Numbered from the stretch's first letter, positions 9,410-20,651 are shown. The stretch: DNA of 64,000 nucleotides from Pycnococcus provasolii (GCA_938743325.2 OW568872.1:310001-374000); one strand, 5' to 3'. Notes: generated by a model from the sequence alone, not told the origin. Numbers and translations: made by a program.

Positions 9410-12278
9410 CCGTCGGACTCGCTGGCGCCTCGGCCACCTCGCCACCCCCGCACTGCCATCCGACAATCGCCGGAGATGCGACAGGCGTGGAGGTTGACGG
9501 TTCCGGCACTGCGCTCGGCCGACCTGCGCACCCGAAGGCGGACGACAGGAGGTCGCCCGCAGTCTCCACGAGCCCGCCTGACGCACTGCGGCTCCCATCC
9601 GACCCAGAGTCGTCCAAAGAGTGCGTGCCAAGACCCTTGGCATCGCAACGCGCAAGCTCGAATGGCGCGTCACTGGTGCCGTCGCTATCCTCGTTACTGT
9701 AAGGCGCAAGTGCCCGAGCCAGTCCAGCACTCGCGGCGTGCCGTAGTGGCAGGCCTGTAACCTTGGCAGCCAACTTCTCAGCCGCCACGTTGTCGAGCAG
9801 CTCAACCTTATCGCCCGGCTGGAACGTGACAGGGCTTGCCACCACCAGCTGAGGAACGCCGAACAGCGCGAAGCTCGTCTCGCTGCTGATGCTCAGCATA
9901 GATCTCCGCGCACGCCGGCGGTGGTGTACGAGAGCGAGTTCAATACCAGGCAGCCCCTCCCTATCGTCGCCCTCCTCCACCTTCATGGCACTGGCATCAC
10001 TTTTAGAAAGGAGCGCGCGAGCCGCCTTGGCAGCCGCCGCCGAAGGCAGGCGATAGCAGACGATGCATTCAGCCGGAGTGCCGGTTGTTGACGCCGAAGG
10101 CTTATGCTCGGGAACGCGCTCGCCGTCATCCTCGAGGATGCGCGCGATGCGACCGCCACTCAGTTCGGCAAATAGGAGGTGCTCGCTAAGGAGCTCCTCG
10201 GCGTGCGGTATTGCCGCGGCAGCGGGGGCGGCGGGGGCGGCGGACGCCGCCGCCACCTCGCCAGCCAGCACCGCGCGCTTCGCCATGTGCAGGACGCCCT
10301 GCCTCAACTCGCCAACCTTTCCATTCTTCCCCAAGCTCAGCGGGCGCAGCCGCTGAATGCGGTGTCGCCCGAAGATGCTGTCGCAGAGCAGTACCTCGGC
10401 GAAGCGCTGCGTTTCTGGCGTCGGCATCGGCACGGTGAGATACATGAACGGGTCGAACGTCACGCTCTGGTATCCGCAGCGCGGGCACGTCAGCTCGGAT
10501 CGGTACTGGCCTTGGAAAGCGTCGACGACCACGCTGTCATTGCGCCGACGGTGCAGATCCCAGTGCTCGGCGCAAACCACCGAGTCGGGTCGCCCGTCGC
10601 TGTCCTTTACCTCCGTGTACGGCTTCGACTTGACACGGTTAAGGTCCTCGTGAAGGCCGTCGAGCAAAAATGCAAGGAACTCCTGGCTGTCCTGCTGCTG
10701 GTACCCAAGGAAGCGCGGGGCGAATCGGCCGATTTTCTCCTTGAAACTGCGCGGGCAAAGCGACGCAAGCTTTGGTCTCCATAGCGTCTGCACGAGCCTC
10801 CCAAAACTCTCCGCGAGCTCTCCGCCCATGCCTAGAGGATTATCCCTGTTGAGCTCCTCGAGGTGTTTGCGGTCATGAAAGTACGTCATCAGGCTTGGCG
10901 TGTGCGCAACGCACTGCAAAGCGGAGTTCATGAAGCACGTGTTGCCGATGTTCTGAAGACCAACAAGTCCCGGCTTTCCGCTGGGGCTGTCGTACGTCAT
11001 GTCCTCGCCGATCGTTGACGCGGATGCCACGCGGGGCATCAGCGACGTGCTCTTGAGCGGCGAATACGACGACCCTGCCGCGGGCGTGGAGGGAGATGTT
11101 TGTGCCGCCGCCGCCGCCCGACCAACGGAGGGTGGTGTGGTTGCAGCATTGTCGTCGTCATCTCCATCCGCCTCTGCTGCCGCAGCAGCGAGCAGAATGC
11201 TCGGTGTGGACTTGGAATTTCGGTGCAACGGCGTTGTTGGCGTCTGCAGCGCCGTGTTTGGAAGTGAAAGCACGAGAGGCGCGCCATCTGCGACGTCCTG
11301 CTCACCCAGCGTGCGGTTGGGAACAAGCTGCTGTGCCGATCCTGCCACCGTCAGGATCGGAGCGCGGCCGTCGAGGTGTATGGCCAAGTCACCCGCAACC
11401 TTACGCGCAACGTCGGCAACGCGTTCGGAACGTGATACGCGGAACTCGTGTGGTTGGTCGTTGTTGTATGTCACCAGCAGGTTGAGTGGATAAACCTCCA
11501 CGAACGGCGCGGGCTTTCCGTCGACGACGACGCGTTGCAGTGCAACATTCGAGCTGTAGATGCGTGCGATGTACTCCCACTGTGGCTTCGTGAGCAGGAC
11601 GTAGTCTTCGTCCGCGCGCAGTCCAGGTCGTAGCACGGGTTCCTCGTACGGGTCATCTGCGCTGGCCGACTCCAGCAGAGACGCCTGGTCGATGTCGATG
11701 GGTGGTGATGTCTTGCTTTCCCCGTTCGCGTACGCGCGCCACAGGTTGAACCACTGCGTTGCGATGAGGAAACGCACGTCGCCCGGGTTCAAGTTGGACG
11801 ACGTCGTTGGTGTCGCTGCCGACGCCGCTCTTCTTTCCATTTCCCTTTTTTGCGTGTCGGCGTTGTCCTGTAGAACGATAGCTGGTGGTGCTGCAGTTGT
11901 TTTATCTGTCCCTGTCCCTGCAACATGTGCGTTGTCGTCACTGTCACCGCCCTGCTTCTGATTTCCGTTTCCCATGAGTTTCGAGAGGTTGGAGGCGCTG
12001 ACGTTGAGCGAGATGCGGTGACTCCCTCCCACATTCTCGTTCAAAGAAGCAGAAGGAAGAGGCAACGGTCTCCTCACATCGTTCTCGACAATCATCGGCG
12101 GGGATGACGACAGAAACTTCGACCCGGCTGACCCTCCTGGACCGGTCGGAACGGACCCGGATGGAGGGGACGCCGACTCTCCAGAGAGGTTGTGCGCTAT
12201 CAAGGGAACGGTAGATACCACCGTTGCAGATGGCGGATTCAAGCCATTGGAAAGGGCACCACCATAAGGAGGCGGCAT
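8517..12278 (-). CDS. Ubiquitin carboxyl-terminal hydrolase, USP4/USP11/USP15 type
   Basis: 1253 residues. A disordered N-terminus (1-165) precedes a DUSP domain (about 168-262, with ATQWFNLWRAY and LLTKPQWEYI). A ubiquitin-like segment (about 265-340) follows, then the catalytic domain. The Cys box NIGNTCFMNSALQC has its Cys near residue 449. DSQEFLAFLLDGLHEDLN follows, with a CPRCGYQ zinc-ribbon half. The long insert between the two half-domains is acidic and Ala-rich and ends in a WYCKRCKEH zinc half. The His box GGMGGGHYTAYA lies near 1190. This order (DUSP, Ubl, split USP) is that of USP4/11/15 and plant UBP5/8-like enzymes. The ATG at 12278 is the first in frame. The upstream spacer is shared with the divergent GNAT gene. 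Confidence 0.92.
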
Positions 12279-12755
12279 AGATAGATACTACAGCCACTTG
12301 TACTTACAACTCGAAGGATCTCAAAGCCAACGAAAATGATAAAATGCAAACAAAACAAAACTGCTTCTTCAAGAAGACGTTGAAGTTGAAGAAGATGAGA
12401 AAAGGCTGAAGGAACAGCAAAGCAGGGCCGGCCGACGGCGGAGGAGGCGAAAGGAGCGCTTTTCGTTTTCCCTTTTCTTTTCTGGTTTCGCATCCGTCTC
12501 CCCAGTCTCATTATTGACCGGGTTGGGCCAGGCGGCGGCTCAGTCCGAAATGTCGTAGTGCCTTCGAAAGAACGGGTCCGGTCAGATGGTCCGGTCCCTC
12601 ATCAGGACTCAGGTGGTGCGAGCTAAGGTCAACCCTGGTTGGGGTTTTGGGTTAGGGTTAGGGTTAAGGTGGGGTTCCTCAGGGTCGGTCGGCTGGGCAC
12701 AATTCTCGCGAGCCTCCTCAACCTGGTGGCCTCTTTTATCCCGCCGGCTGTGTTC
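12279..12755. promoter_or_regulatory. Bidirectional spacer between the USP and GNAT genes
   Basis: 477 bp separating two divergent start codons. It has no gene. TTAGGG units at 12650-12668 lie about 88 bp upstream of the GNAT start, on the GNAT sense strand. Promoter function is inferred from position only. Confidence 0.45.
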
Positions 12756-13556
12756 ATGGCGGTGATGGCGATGATGAACACGACGCACCAAGCTCTTGCT
12801 CCTTCGTCGTCGTCTACAGGTTGCACATCTGCTAGAAGACGCGTGTATCCTCGACTATCAGGGTTAGGGCGACGACCGTCCTCCTCCCCCTCCTCCTCTT
12901 CTTCTTTGCGGTCCATTGTGACGCGCCTGCACAGGTCCTCCGTCGGCGAACCTGTGGGCTTAGGTCCTTCGTCTAAGGAGAACGCAAAGGAAGCGACGAA
13001 CAACAGCGATAACAATACGCCGCCCGTCGAGGGTGCGCCCGCACCACACGCACCCATCGACCCGTTCGACGAAGACGACGTCGTCCTGTGGACATCAGAC
13101 GACGCCACCAAACGGGTCGTCTACAGGACAGCGGGAGAAATTGACGTCTACGCACTCGAAAACCTCGCGCAAGCTGTCGGCTGGCCGAAAAGACCCGTCG
13201 ACAAGGTGGAACAGGCACTCAAACACAGCTTTCTAGTCGCGGCGCTGCACTTGGAAACCATCGACGAATCTGGAGCGCCTATCGAGGAAGAGTCAGAACT
13301 CATAGGACTCGCGCGAGCAACGAGCGACCACGTCTTCAACGCAACCATATGGGACGTGCTCGTCGATCCCAAGTGGCAGGGCAACGGTTTCGGCACCGCG
13401 CTAGTGGAACGAACCGTCAACACGCTTCACCGAAGGGACATTGCGAACATCTCGCTCTTTGCTGATGCGAAGGCTATCACCTTCTACGAACGACTCGGAT
13501 TCAAGGGCGACCTCGAGGGCGTCAAAGGGCTGTTCTTTTATCCAACGTATCGCTAA
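12756..13556 (+). CDS. GNAT-family N-acetyltransferase, probably plastid-targeted
   Basis: 266 residues from ATG 12756. The longer frame to 12639 would translate the TTAGGG array and use a non-ATG start. An N-terminal stretch rich in Ser and Arg suits a plastid transit peptide. The acetyl-CoA-binding core is clear: IWDVLVDPKWQGNGFGTALV (motif A, with Q-x-x-G-x-G/A in the form QGNGFG), followed by the ITFYERLGF motif B. The closest known group is the plastid GNAT proteins of plants and algae (NSI/GNAT1-3 type), which acetylate protein N-termini and lysines. The gene converges with HisG. A TGTAA lies 18 bp after the stop, compatible with the green-algal poly(A) signal. Confidence 0.85.
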   Translation: MAVMAMMNTTHQALAPSSSSTGCTSARRRVYPRLSGLGRRPSSSPSSSSSLRSIVTRLHRSSVGEPVGLGPSSKENAKEATNNSDNNTPPVEGAPAPHAPIDPFDEDDVVLWTSDDATKRVVYRTAGEIDVYALENLAQAVGWPKRPVDKVEQALKHSFLVAALHLETIDESGAPIEEESELIGLARATSDHVFNATIWDVLVDPKWQGNGFGTALVERTVNTLHRRDIANISLFADAKAITFYERLGFKGDLEGVKGLFFYPTYR

Positions 13557-13694
13557 AGTAGACTAAGAAAATGTAACTACAAGCCTCACCACACGTTTCC
13601 GTTGTAGTTTCTACCACGTCCATCCCCGCTGAGCGCCATGCACCTCCGCCCCAGCCAACCGCCGCACAGACATCACTTCCCAGACATCCATCTC

Positions 13695-14960
13695 TCAACG
13701 CTTCTCCTTCCCCCTGATCGGATCGTGCTCCATGCCCAGCTCGTCGAGCAGAAGATTCCATCGTGCCGGCTCCTCGTCGAACACGTACGTGAGAGGCGAG
13801 ACGAGAACACCTGAGCCTCCGATGTCGCGAAGCGCTTTCACGCTATCGTACAGTGTAGCCTTCTGCGCGCAGATCGTCACCGCGTACATGTTCACCTCCG
13901 GCTTGCCGTCCGCACCAGGCGTGTAAACCGGCGCAACGGTTGGACCCTGCAATCCCTTGAGCGAGTCGCAAGACATCACAAGGCTCGCAACATCCTCCGC
14001 AGACGAGCCACGCATGTTCGCCACGACCGTGAACAGCTTCTTTGCCTCGAGGTGCGCCTCCAGCCGCTCGAGCATCTCGTGTACCGTCTCGAGACATCCG
14101 TCGCGCTCGAGCAGCGATTTGCGGTTCGCGACGAGAACGCCCTGCGACTCGACTACGCGCCCGCCCTCAATTTCCTTCAGGTTGTTCTCGCGCAATGTCG
14201 TTCCGGTGGACACGAGGTCAAGAATAATATCTGCGGATCCCATCGCCGGCGCCGCCTCGAGCGCGCCGTCCCCGGCGACGAGCGCGACGTTCTCGAAGCC
14301 AACGTTCTCGAAGAACGTCTTGGCGAGGTACTGGTACCCAGTGACGACACGCAGCGGGTTCTCTTCGGTCCAGCAGGGCATGGCAAGCAGTTCGTCGAGG
14401 CTATTGACGCCCGCCGTGGCGCCATAATTCGGCACGGCGAGCGCGAGGTAGCACTCGCCGAATCGCAGCGCGTCGTGCACGACGACGAGGTCGTCGGCAC
14501 CCTCTCCAAACTCCGCGAACATGTCGTATCCAAGGATGCCAATGTCAAAGTCGCCGGACCTTACCTTGCGCACGACGTCGGACGCGCGCTGAAACCACAC
14601 CTCCATCTTGTCTCCCATGGCGGGCATCTTGGCTGCGTACTGTCTCGGGTTGAGTTTTTTGACGCTGAGCTGCGAGCTGGACAGGAGGTCGAGCGTGTCT
14701 TCTGCCATGCGTCCCTTTGACGGAATACCCATTCGCAGCACGTCGCGTTCAATCATCTTCGCTTCCGCGTGCTTGACATCTCCACGCGGCTTGGTGTTGA
14801 CTGATGCACGCGTCGCGATCAGGTGGTTGCGTCGATGACATCGTGACGACGACGAGGACGACGAGCCAGGTATGGGATGACGACGACGAGACATCACCCT
14901 CAAGCTGAGTGAGTGAACGTCACGCGTGCCCGCCGCCGCCGTTGACAAATTACTCAACAT
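13695..14960 (-). CDS. hisG: ATP phosphoribosyltransferase (first step of histidine synthesis)
   Basis: 421 residues. It joins ATP and PRPP to give phosphoribosyl-ATP. Residues 1-68 look like a plastid transit peptide (Ser/Arg/His-rich). The mature part begins RMGIPSKGRMAEDTLDLL and contains DFDIGILGYDMF, the PRPP loop ADIILDLVSTGTTLRENNL, and a C-terminal regulatory ACT-like domain (FTVVANMRG to GVLVSPLTYVF). The length and the extra C-terminal domain mark the long, histidine-feedback-regulated HisG form used by plants. The start ATG at 14960 is the first in frame. A CTCTGTCTCTG repeat lies just upstream. Confidence 0.95.
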   Translation of the reverse strand: MLSNLSTAAAGTRDVHSLSLRVMSRRRHPIPGSSSSSSSRCHRRNHLIATRASVNTKPRGDVKHAEAKMIERDVLRMGIPSKGRMAEDTLDLLSSSQLSVKKLNPRQYAAKMPAMGDKMEVWFQRASDVVRKVRSGDFDIGILGYDMFAEFGEGADDLVVVHDALRFGECYLALAVPNYGATAGVNSLDELLAMPCWTEENPLRVVTGYQYLAKTFFENVGFENVALVAGDGALEAAPAMGSADIILDLVSTGTTLRENNLKEIEGGRVVESQGVLVANRKSLLERDGCLETVHEMLERLEAHLEAKKLFTVVANMRGSSAEDVASLVMSCDSLKGLQGPTVAPVYTPGADGKPEVNMYAVTICAQKATLYDSVKALRDIGGSGVLVSPLTYVFDEEPARWNLLLDELGMEHDPIRGKEKR

Positions 14961-15243
14961 GGTATCGGGTACCGAGCAGAGACAGAGACAGAGACAGATA
15001 CGCGAGCGAGACGTATAAGATAGATGTAGATACGGTGTCGGCGGATGTTACGAGTGAAATCGTCAACTAATCGGGGAAGTTCCAGTTGGGTATCTCGCCT
15101 CTCTCTTATCCTGAAGGCTGAAGAAGGGCCTGGACCAGGGAGAACTGGGCCAGCTCTCATTTTAATGGGTCGGTTTAGGGTCGGACCGTTTAATTGGGGG
15201 TTCGGTTTGGGGGTTCATATGTTTTTTCTTGGTAAGTACATAT

Positions 15244-15978
15244 TTATTTCACCTTCAGGCCTCTGATGCCCCGCTTCTGCCGCTCCTGATTCACACGTGA
15301 AAGAAGGTCACGGTCGCTCGTTATCGCCTTGCTCAACGCACCCGTGCTCATGCCCAGCGACGAACTCGCATCGCTCAACGCGAAGTCGTGCGACACCAAG
15401 ACGTCCAACAGCTGAGAAACCGCCACCGGGTAGTCGCGGCTCTTACGGCCAATCTGGTCACCCTTAGGAGCACCAGGAAGACGCAGCCATTTCGCGAGCT
15501 CTGCAGGAGGGGTGGTTGGCGCCTCCGACGATGAAGTCGACGACGACGGTCCTTCCGTCTCGGCAGTCGCACTAGCGCCGAGCAGTGAGAGGTTCGTTCG
15601 TAATCTTCTGAGCGCACGTGCGCGGTTCAGCGCCTGGCTCCGCTCCTCACCCGCCGCGCCAGTCGCACCCGTCTTCAAATGCGTATAGCGCACACAGCTC
15701 TCTGTTTTGTTTCGGTGTTGTCCTCCTGGCCCGCTTCCTCTCATGGTTTCCACCTTGCATTCTTTCTGCAGCTCCGCATCGTTCATTTTGAGCGCACGTT
15801 TCGCGGCGTCGACGACGCTTGACGTTGACGACGTTGACGCCGCCGACGCCGACGCCGACGCCCTCGCACTGAGTGGGATTGCACATCCTCTACGGATATT
15901 ACAACATTGGATCGTGGTAGAAAAGAAGGAGGGACATCGGCGCATCACTACCACCACACCACACCACCGCACCGCCAT
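15244..15978 (-). CDS. GGQ-motif peptide chain release factor-like protein
   Basis: 244 residues. The motif MRGSGPGGQHRNKTESCVR contains the GGQ tripeptide that enters the peptidyl-transferase centre and hydrolyses peptidyl-tRNA. No codon-recognition domain is present, so it resembles the single-domain rescue factors of organelles (mtRF-R/C12orf65, ICT1-like) and the bacterial RF-like family. The N-terminal 50 residues have few acidic residues and contain Arg and Ser, consistent with an organelle presequence. A low-complexity insert lies at about residues 130-150. The last residues (RQKRGIRGLKVK) form the basic tail typical of ribosome rescue factors. It starts divergently from the START protein 235 bp away. 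Confidence 0.88.
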   Translation of the reverse strand: MAVRWCGVVVVMRRCPSFFSTTIQCCNIRRGCAIPLSARASASASAASTSSTSSVVDAAKRALKMNDAELQKECKVETMRGSGPGGQHRNKTESCVRYTHLKTGATGAAGEERSQALNRARALRRLRTNLSLLGASATAETEGPSSSTSSSEAPTTPPAELAKWLRLPGAPKGDQIGRKSRDYPVAVSQLLDVLVSHDFALSDASSSLGMSTGALSKAITSDRDLLSRVNQERQKRGIRGLKVK

Positions 15979-16213
15979 TATTCCTTCGCACTACCCGGGT
16001 ACGGTAAAGAAGGTTGGGGAACGAACCCGACCCCGACTTTTCACCAAAAAAACAAAAAAAAGAAGAGATTCATTCGGGTTTCTCCAAACTTGGAGTATTT
16101 TGGGCCCCAGATTTCTCTGATGAGTCTCTGCGCAGATTCCTTCGATTCCGTCCCAGAGAAGGAACGCAGCTCGCCCCCTCCCTCCCGGGGCCCTCCCCTG
16201 AGCTCATTCTCAG

Positions 16214-16984
16214 ATGATGATGTCCGCATGGATGCCTCGCCACAGTCATCATCAATGGTGTGGTTCGCGTCGTCGTGCTAGCCACAGCTTGTCTCCTGTA
16301 TGTCACCACCACCACCAGCAGCACAGAAGAGCTCTTCCCTTGACTCGCCTCCCTCGCAGATCGCAAAGCTTTCTCACCTCCAGCTCCAGCTCCCGTCTCT
16401 CGTGTCCGCTCAGGCTAGCTGCCGCACAATCCGACGATGCCAGGACGGGCGACGTCGCAACGGCGTCGCCAACCGCCACGTCTCCAACGCTGGAGACGAC
16501 GACGACATCAGACGTGCCGAATGGAATGTACAGTGCGACGGGTAAGCTCGTGCTGCCGCACTCCGTCAACGCGGATGACGTGTGGGATATGCTGCTTGAT
16601 TACGAACGGTCGTCGGACATCTTCCACAACATCGAGGAGGCGGTGGTCATGCACGACGAATCGCGAAACCAGAAGCAGCTCGTTGAGCAGTGCCGTTGGG
16701 TGTTCTTGGTGTTCAGTGGAACGTTCGAACTTCTGCTCGACGTCGACGAGAATGTGAGCGAGCGCGTGCTCACGTTCAGCCTCGGGAAGCCCGGTGCCTT
16801 CATGCAAGCTTTCGAGGGACGTTGGCAGGTCATGACGGCTGACGACGGCCAAGCTGTCGTTGCTCACACGCTCACCGTGCGCCCTAGTCTCCCACCACCC
16901 GCGTTAGTGAGCGGGTACACGGAGGCTGTCTTTGAACGCCAAGTGAAGCGCGTCATGGAGGACCTTAGGAACGCACTCCTATAA
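16214..16984 (+). CDS. START/SRPBCC (polyketide cyclase-like) lipid-binding domain protein
   Basis: 256 residues. About 90 N-terminal residues are Ser/Arg/His-rich and look like an organelle targeting peptide. The rest fits the SRPBCC fold: GKLVLPHSVNADDVWDMLLDYE at the first strand-helix, CRWVFLVFSGTFELLLDV in the middle sheet, and a C-terminal helix VFERQVKRVMEDLRNALL. Such proteins bind hydrophobic ligands (Coq10 binds quinone), and plastid members are mostly uncharacterised. The ligand cannot be told from sequence. TGTAA lies about 50 bp after the stop. Confidence 0.75.
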   Translation: MMMSAWMPRHSHHQWCGSRRRASHSLSPVCHHHHQQHRRALPLTRLPRRSQSFLTSSSSSRLSCPLRLAAAQSDDARTGDVATASPTATSPTLETTTTSDVPNGMYSATGKLVLPHSVNADDVWDMLLDYERSSDIFHNIEEAVVMHDESRNQKQLVEQCRWVFLVFSGTFELLLDVDENVSERVLTFSLGKPGAFMQAFEGRWQVMTADDGQAVVAHTLTVRPSLPPPALVSGYTEAVFERQVKRVMEDLRNALL

Positions 16985-17150
16985 AGTACTTTGTCTCCTT
17001 TTTGTTTCATCTTGCCTGCCTGCCTTTAAGAAGTTGTAATAAACATAGAAAGATATTTTTATGACACATTTTTTTTTCATTTACAAGACGTGAACCTCGG
17101 TCATGAAAGGTGTGCTGTTGAGACGAGCCGTGTCGTCCTCTTATCCACCA

Positions 17151-19002
17151 TTAGGGTTTACGAAACGGCTCAATTTTGTCAAAATTAAAGACAGGATGAA
17201 CAGTAGAGCCAGGAGGAAGTTCCAATTCAACGGTGTTATTGTCGTTGACACGAACGAGTTTGTAGGGGCCAGACCAATAGTTGTCAAGCTTATGCTTATC
17301 ACGAGAATCAAGAAGTCCAGTACGGATGTCGCAACCGTGGGTGCGTAGGCGTACCTTCGGGTGCACGCTCTCCTCTCCTTAATTTACCTTGACTCTCCAC
17401 ACCAATTCACCAATGGGTGCCCTTTTGTTGCTTAACAACTGCAGCTCGCCGGAACTGACAGCTGGGAACCTCGGGTTAGGTATTCAAAGAAAACGCTGTC
17501 CAAACGTTACTGTAACCTAAAACTGAAACCACTACTTGACTCTCCTCGGCTTATACGTAAAGCACACACAAACTGCTGAAGCGTGCACCTTAAGCACGTA
17601 AAAGCTTGCCCGAGTGACGTCGACCGGTTCGACCGGGCGACCCCTGACCTAAGCCAAAACCGGGCACCGGGCCCTTCCCCCAGCACCACCTTATTCCATC
17701 GGGCTCTCTCCTCCCTTCTCTTTCTATCGGCCGCCACCGTTCCCTTCCTCCTTCTCCCTCTCCGTCCTGGGTCCCTCTTCGTGGGGTTCCCTTCTTGGAC
17801 GTGACAGCTGTCGCAACCGTGGGTGCGTAGGCGTACCTTCGGGTGCACGCTCTCCTCTCCCCACCTCAGTCTGGCGAGCTAACGGGCAGTGGTATCCATG
17901 CAACCGTGCTTGGTGCCTCGTCCTTGATGAAGCGCCGCCATCCACCTGCTGTCCTGCTGATGAGCAGCCATGAGCATCGTCTGCCTAGCGCTCCAGTGCT
18001 CAGCCCTGTGACTAGCGCGATCCGATCTGCGTCAGCCAGCTCTCTCAGCCACTTCTGTCTGGCTAGCGTAGCCGTCGTGACATAAGTTGGTGGGACGTGC
18101 AGGCACACCAACTCCTGCGCATAGTGCGTTGCCAATGGAGCCATAAGGTCCAGCAACCTGAACCAACAGCTGCATACGATACATGGAACTCCTCCATCAG
18201 CTTTGCAGTCGGTCCACAGCTTGATGAACGCTGCACTGCTCCGGTGTTTCTTCCACCACCGCTCTGCTGTGCTGCTAGTGGTCAAGAAGGCATCGATCGC
18301 GTGCACCAGCGACTTGGGATCGTTCCTGATGGAAGGCTTGTCGGCCCTTTCATTGAATGCTTTCAGTTTCGCCTCGCATTGGTCTGCACTCTCTTCTCCG
18401 TCCATAGTGGTTTTCGCCCCTCCATGCACTTCGTGCTCTGCGTCGTCAGCCATTGTTCCGTAGTCGCGCACCCTGGCCTTACTCCGCGTGACCGCTGGCG
18501 AGTTTAATTGATCAGGCGTGGACGCTCTCTCCCCTCCTAGGCTCCGCCTTGCAGGTGTGCCTTGTGCTCCTGCCGCACTGCTGCGCCTTGGTGGAGGTGT
18601 ACCCTCTCTGTTGTCTCGTTGCTCCTCCTCGTCGGAGCTGCTTGACATTCACTGAGGTTGAACTCTAATTCTCTCTGCAGCGTGACGTTCAGCTGCCTCC
18701 TTAGCTTTTAACGAATGAATTTCCACAGTCCGTCACCAACCTGTATGATTCAGTGTGTGGCCTATCTCGCCAATTACACTTCTCTTAACTCTTGACTCTA
18801 AACTTGACTCTACCTTACCCTAAGGCGCTCGACGCACGTCCCGTGCGTTAAAAGCTCGTCGCCAATGATTCTCCCTGCTGGCTCCGCCGCGGCCACAAGT
18901 CCCCACTGAACCGGGGCCTTAACAAGGGGTCCCCAAATCTCATCTAATCTAGATCTCTTCCCCCCCCCTTAAACCCCTACTCTCCCTCTCCTGGCGTGAC
19001 AA
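17151..19002 (-). mobile_element. Fossil of a Ty3/Gypsy-like LTR retroelement
   Basis: The clearest part is at 17151-17366 (minus strand): WSGPYKLVRV with ELELPPGSTVHPVFNFDKI, the conserved C-terminal end of Ty3/Gypsy integrase. A 260-residue charged frame at 17866-18648 could be the gag end. A direct repeat of about 52 bp (17327-17378 and 17810-17861) brackets about 430 bp, one end of which starts TGTCACG on the minus strand, a common LTR terminus. Another TGTCACG terminus lies at 19002. No reverse transcriptase or protease part is visible, so most of the element is gone and it is clearly broken in several places. Age cannot be estimated without a second copy. Confidence 0.6.
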
Positions 19003-19379
19003 AGGTTTACGCGAACGTGTACAACGCCCCGACCAAAATTGTCCGACCCTTCAATTTTTGGTGGGGCCCGCATGGGCCCGATTTTTGCCATTATGGATTT
19101 CTGTTCTACGGTGCATCCCCAAAAGGCCCAAATTGATGCACAAAATTTTGCACTCTCCGCCCTTCCGGGGAGTGTGCAACGGGGAGTTCGGGCGTAGCCT
19201 GCAACGGGCGATCTTGTACCATCAAAAAGGTTGCCACGTCAGTTAGTTGTCAGTTACTCACATCGTCATCATTGCTGCGCGTTTTCCCGTCCTTGCCTAA
19301 TTAAATCAAATCAGAACAAACCTTAATATATAATAGGCTCTCAGCTGTCTGTCAGCTTGTAGTAGGCTACAGGTCGACG
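19003..19379. other. Spacer before the acyl-CoA dehydrogenase gene
   Basis: It has no gene. It contains a GGGGCCCGCATGGGCCCG near-palindrome at about 19064 and an AT-rich TTAATATATAATAGG at 19322-19336, roughly 45-60 bp before the ATG, that could serve as a TATA-like element. Confidence 0.35.
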
Positions 19380-20651
19380 ATGCTCCTAGCCGCGTCTTCC
19401 CTCTCACTCTCACTCGTGCGATCAATCTTATGTGGTCCTCTTGCTATGGCTGCTGCTACTACGTCACGGGTTAGGCTTAGGGCTACGTCACGCCATTGGC
19501 GTCACGTCCACTCGCGTGTGTTTGGTCTCACACCCACGCAAATCACACTAAGCGAAGCCGCCTCCGCTTTCGCACATAAAGAAATCGAACCGTTCGCGGC
19601 ATCATGGGACAAAAATCACCACTTTCCTGTTGACGTTCTCAGAAGTGCAGGTCAACTCGGATTCGGATCCATGTTCGTACCCGAAGAAAAGGGAGGTGTT
19701 GGTGCGACGAGGGCTGACGCCGCGGTCGTTTTTGAAACGCTCGCACGCGCTGACATCTCCGTGACCGCCTACCTAACCATACACAACATGAACTGCGGGC
19801 TGCTTGCGAAGTTCGGAAGCGAAGCTCTGTGCGAGCAGTACCTGCCAGATCTCGCTAGCTTGGAGGCGCTGTCATCGTACTGCCTCACGGAGCCTGGGTC
19901 CGGGTCGGACGCCGCATCGCTGCGCACAACGGCGCGCGTCGACGGAGACGATCTCGTCATTGACGGTGCGAAGACGTTCATCTCTGGAGCGGGAAGTGCG
20001 GACTTCTACTTTGTCATGGCCCGCACAGATGCGAGCGTTTCCAAGGCGAAGGGAATCACGTGCATTCTCGTTCCGAAGGATGCCGCAGGACTGAGCTTTG
20101 GAAAGACGGAGGAGAAGATGGGGTGGAATGCGCAGCCAACGCGCGCGGTAAGCTTTGACGGCGTTCGCGTTCCCGTCACGAACGTCGTTGGTGAGTTCGG
20201 GCAGGGGTTCCCCATAGCGATGACGGCGCTGGACGGCGGGCGAATCAACATCGCCGCGTGCAGCGTGGGTGGCGCATCCTTCTGCCTGGACTACGCGCGG
20301 GAGTACATGGACTCTCGTGAGCAATTCGGGGCGCCCGTCGGTTCCTTTCAGTACAACCAATTCCGATTCGCCGAGATGGCAACGGACGTGCATGCGAGCC
20401 GGCTCTGCGTGCGCGCTGCGGCGAATGCCCTCGACGAAGGTTCAAGCACCGCCACGCGCGACGCGGCGATGGCAAAGTTATTCGCCACAGAACGGTGCTA
20501 CGACGTGGCGAACAGAGCGCTGCAATGCTTGGGAGGGTACGGGTACCTGAGAGAATATCCGGTGGAGCGTTATGTACGTGACCTGCGCGTGCACACCATC
20601 TTGGAGGGTACCAACGAGGTGATGAGGCAGATCATTTCAAAGCGGATGTGA
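19380..20651 (+). CDS. Acyl-CoA dehydrogenase, isobutyryl-CoA dehydrogenase-like
   Basis: 423 residues with an Arg/Ser-rich mitochondrial-type presequence of about 45. This FAD enzyme oxidises short branched acyl-CoA; the closest known family is ACAD8 (valine degradation). Visible signatures are YCLTEPGSGSDAASL (FAD/substrate loop), GAKTFISGAGSADFYFVMAR, GGRINIAACSVGGA, REQFG for the CoA/FAD region, CLGGYGYLREYPVERYVRD, and HTILEGTNEVM, whose Glu is the expected catalytic base. Full family length and no gaps. ATG 19380 is the first in frame. Confidence 0.92.
   Translation: MLLAASSLSLSLVRSILCGPLAMAAATTSRVRLRATSRHWRHVHSRVFGLTPTQITLSEAASAFAHKEIEPFAASWDKNHHFPVDVLRSAGQLGFGSMFVPEEKGGVGATRADAAVVFETLARADISVTAYLTIHNMNCGLLAKFGSEALCEQYLPDLASLEALSSYCLTEPGSGSDAASLRTTARVDGDDLVIDGAKTFISGAGSADFYFVMARTDASVSKAKGITCILVPKDAAGLSFGKTEEKMGWNAQPTRAVSFDGVRVPVTNVVGEFGQGFPIAMTALDGGRINIAACSVGGASFCLDYAREYMDSREQFGAPVGSFQYNQFRFAEMATDVHASRLCVRAAANALDEGSSTATRDAAMAKLFATERCYDVANRALQCLGGYGYLREYPVERYVRDLRVHTILEGTNEVMRQIISKRM

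Noticed and set aside
8779-9702. 307-residue plus-strand frame opposite the USP4/15-like gene
   Set aside because: It lies wholly inside the catalytic domain insert in the opposite strand and has only low-complexity Ala/Ser/Pro sequence.
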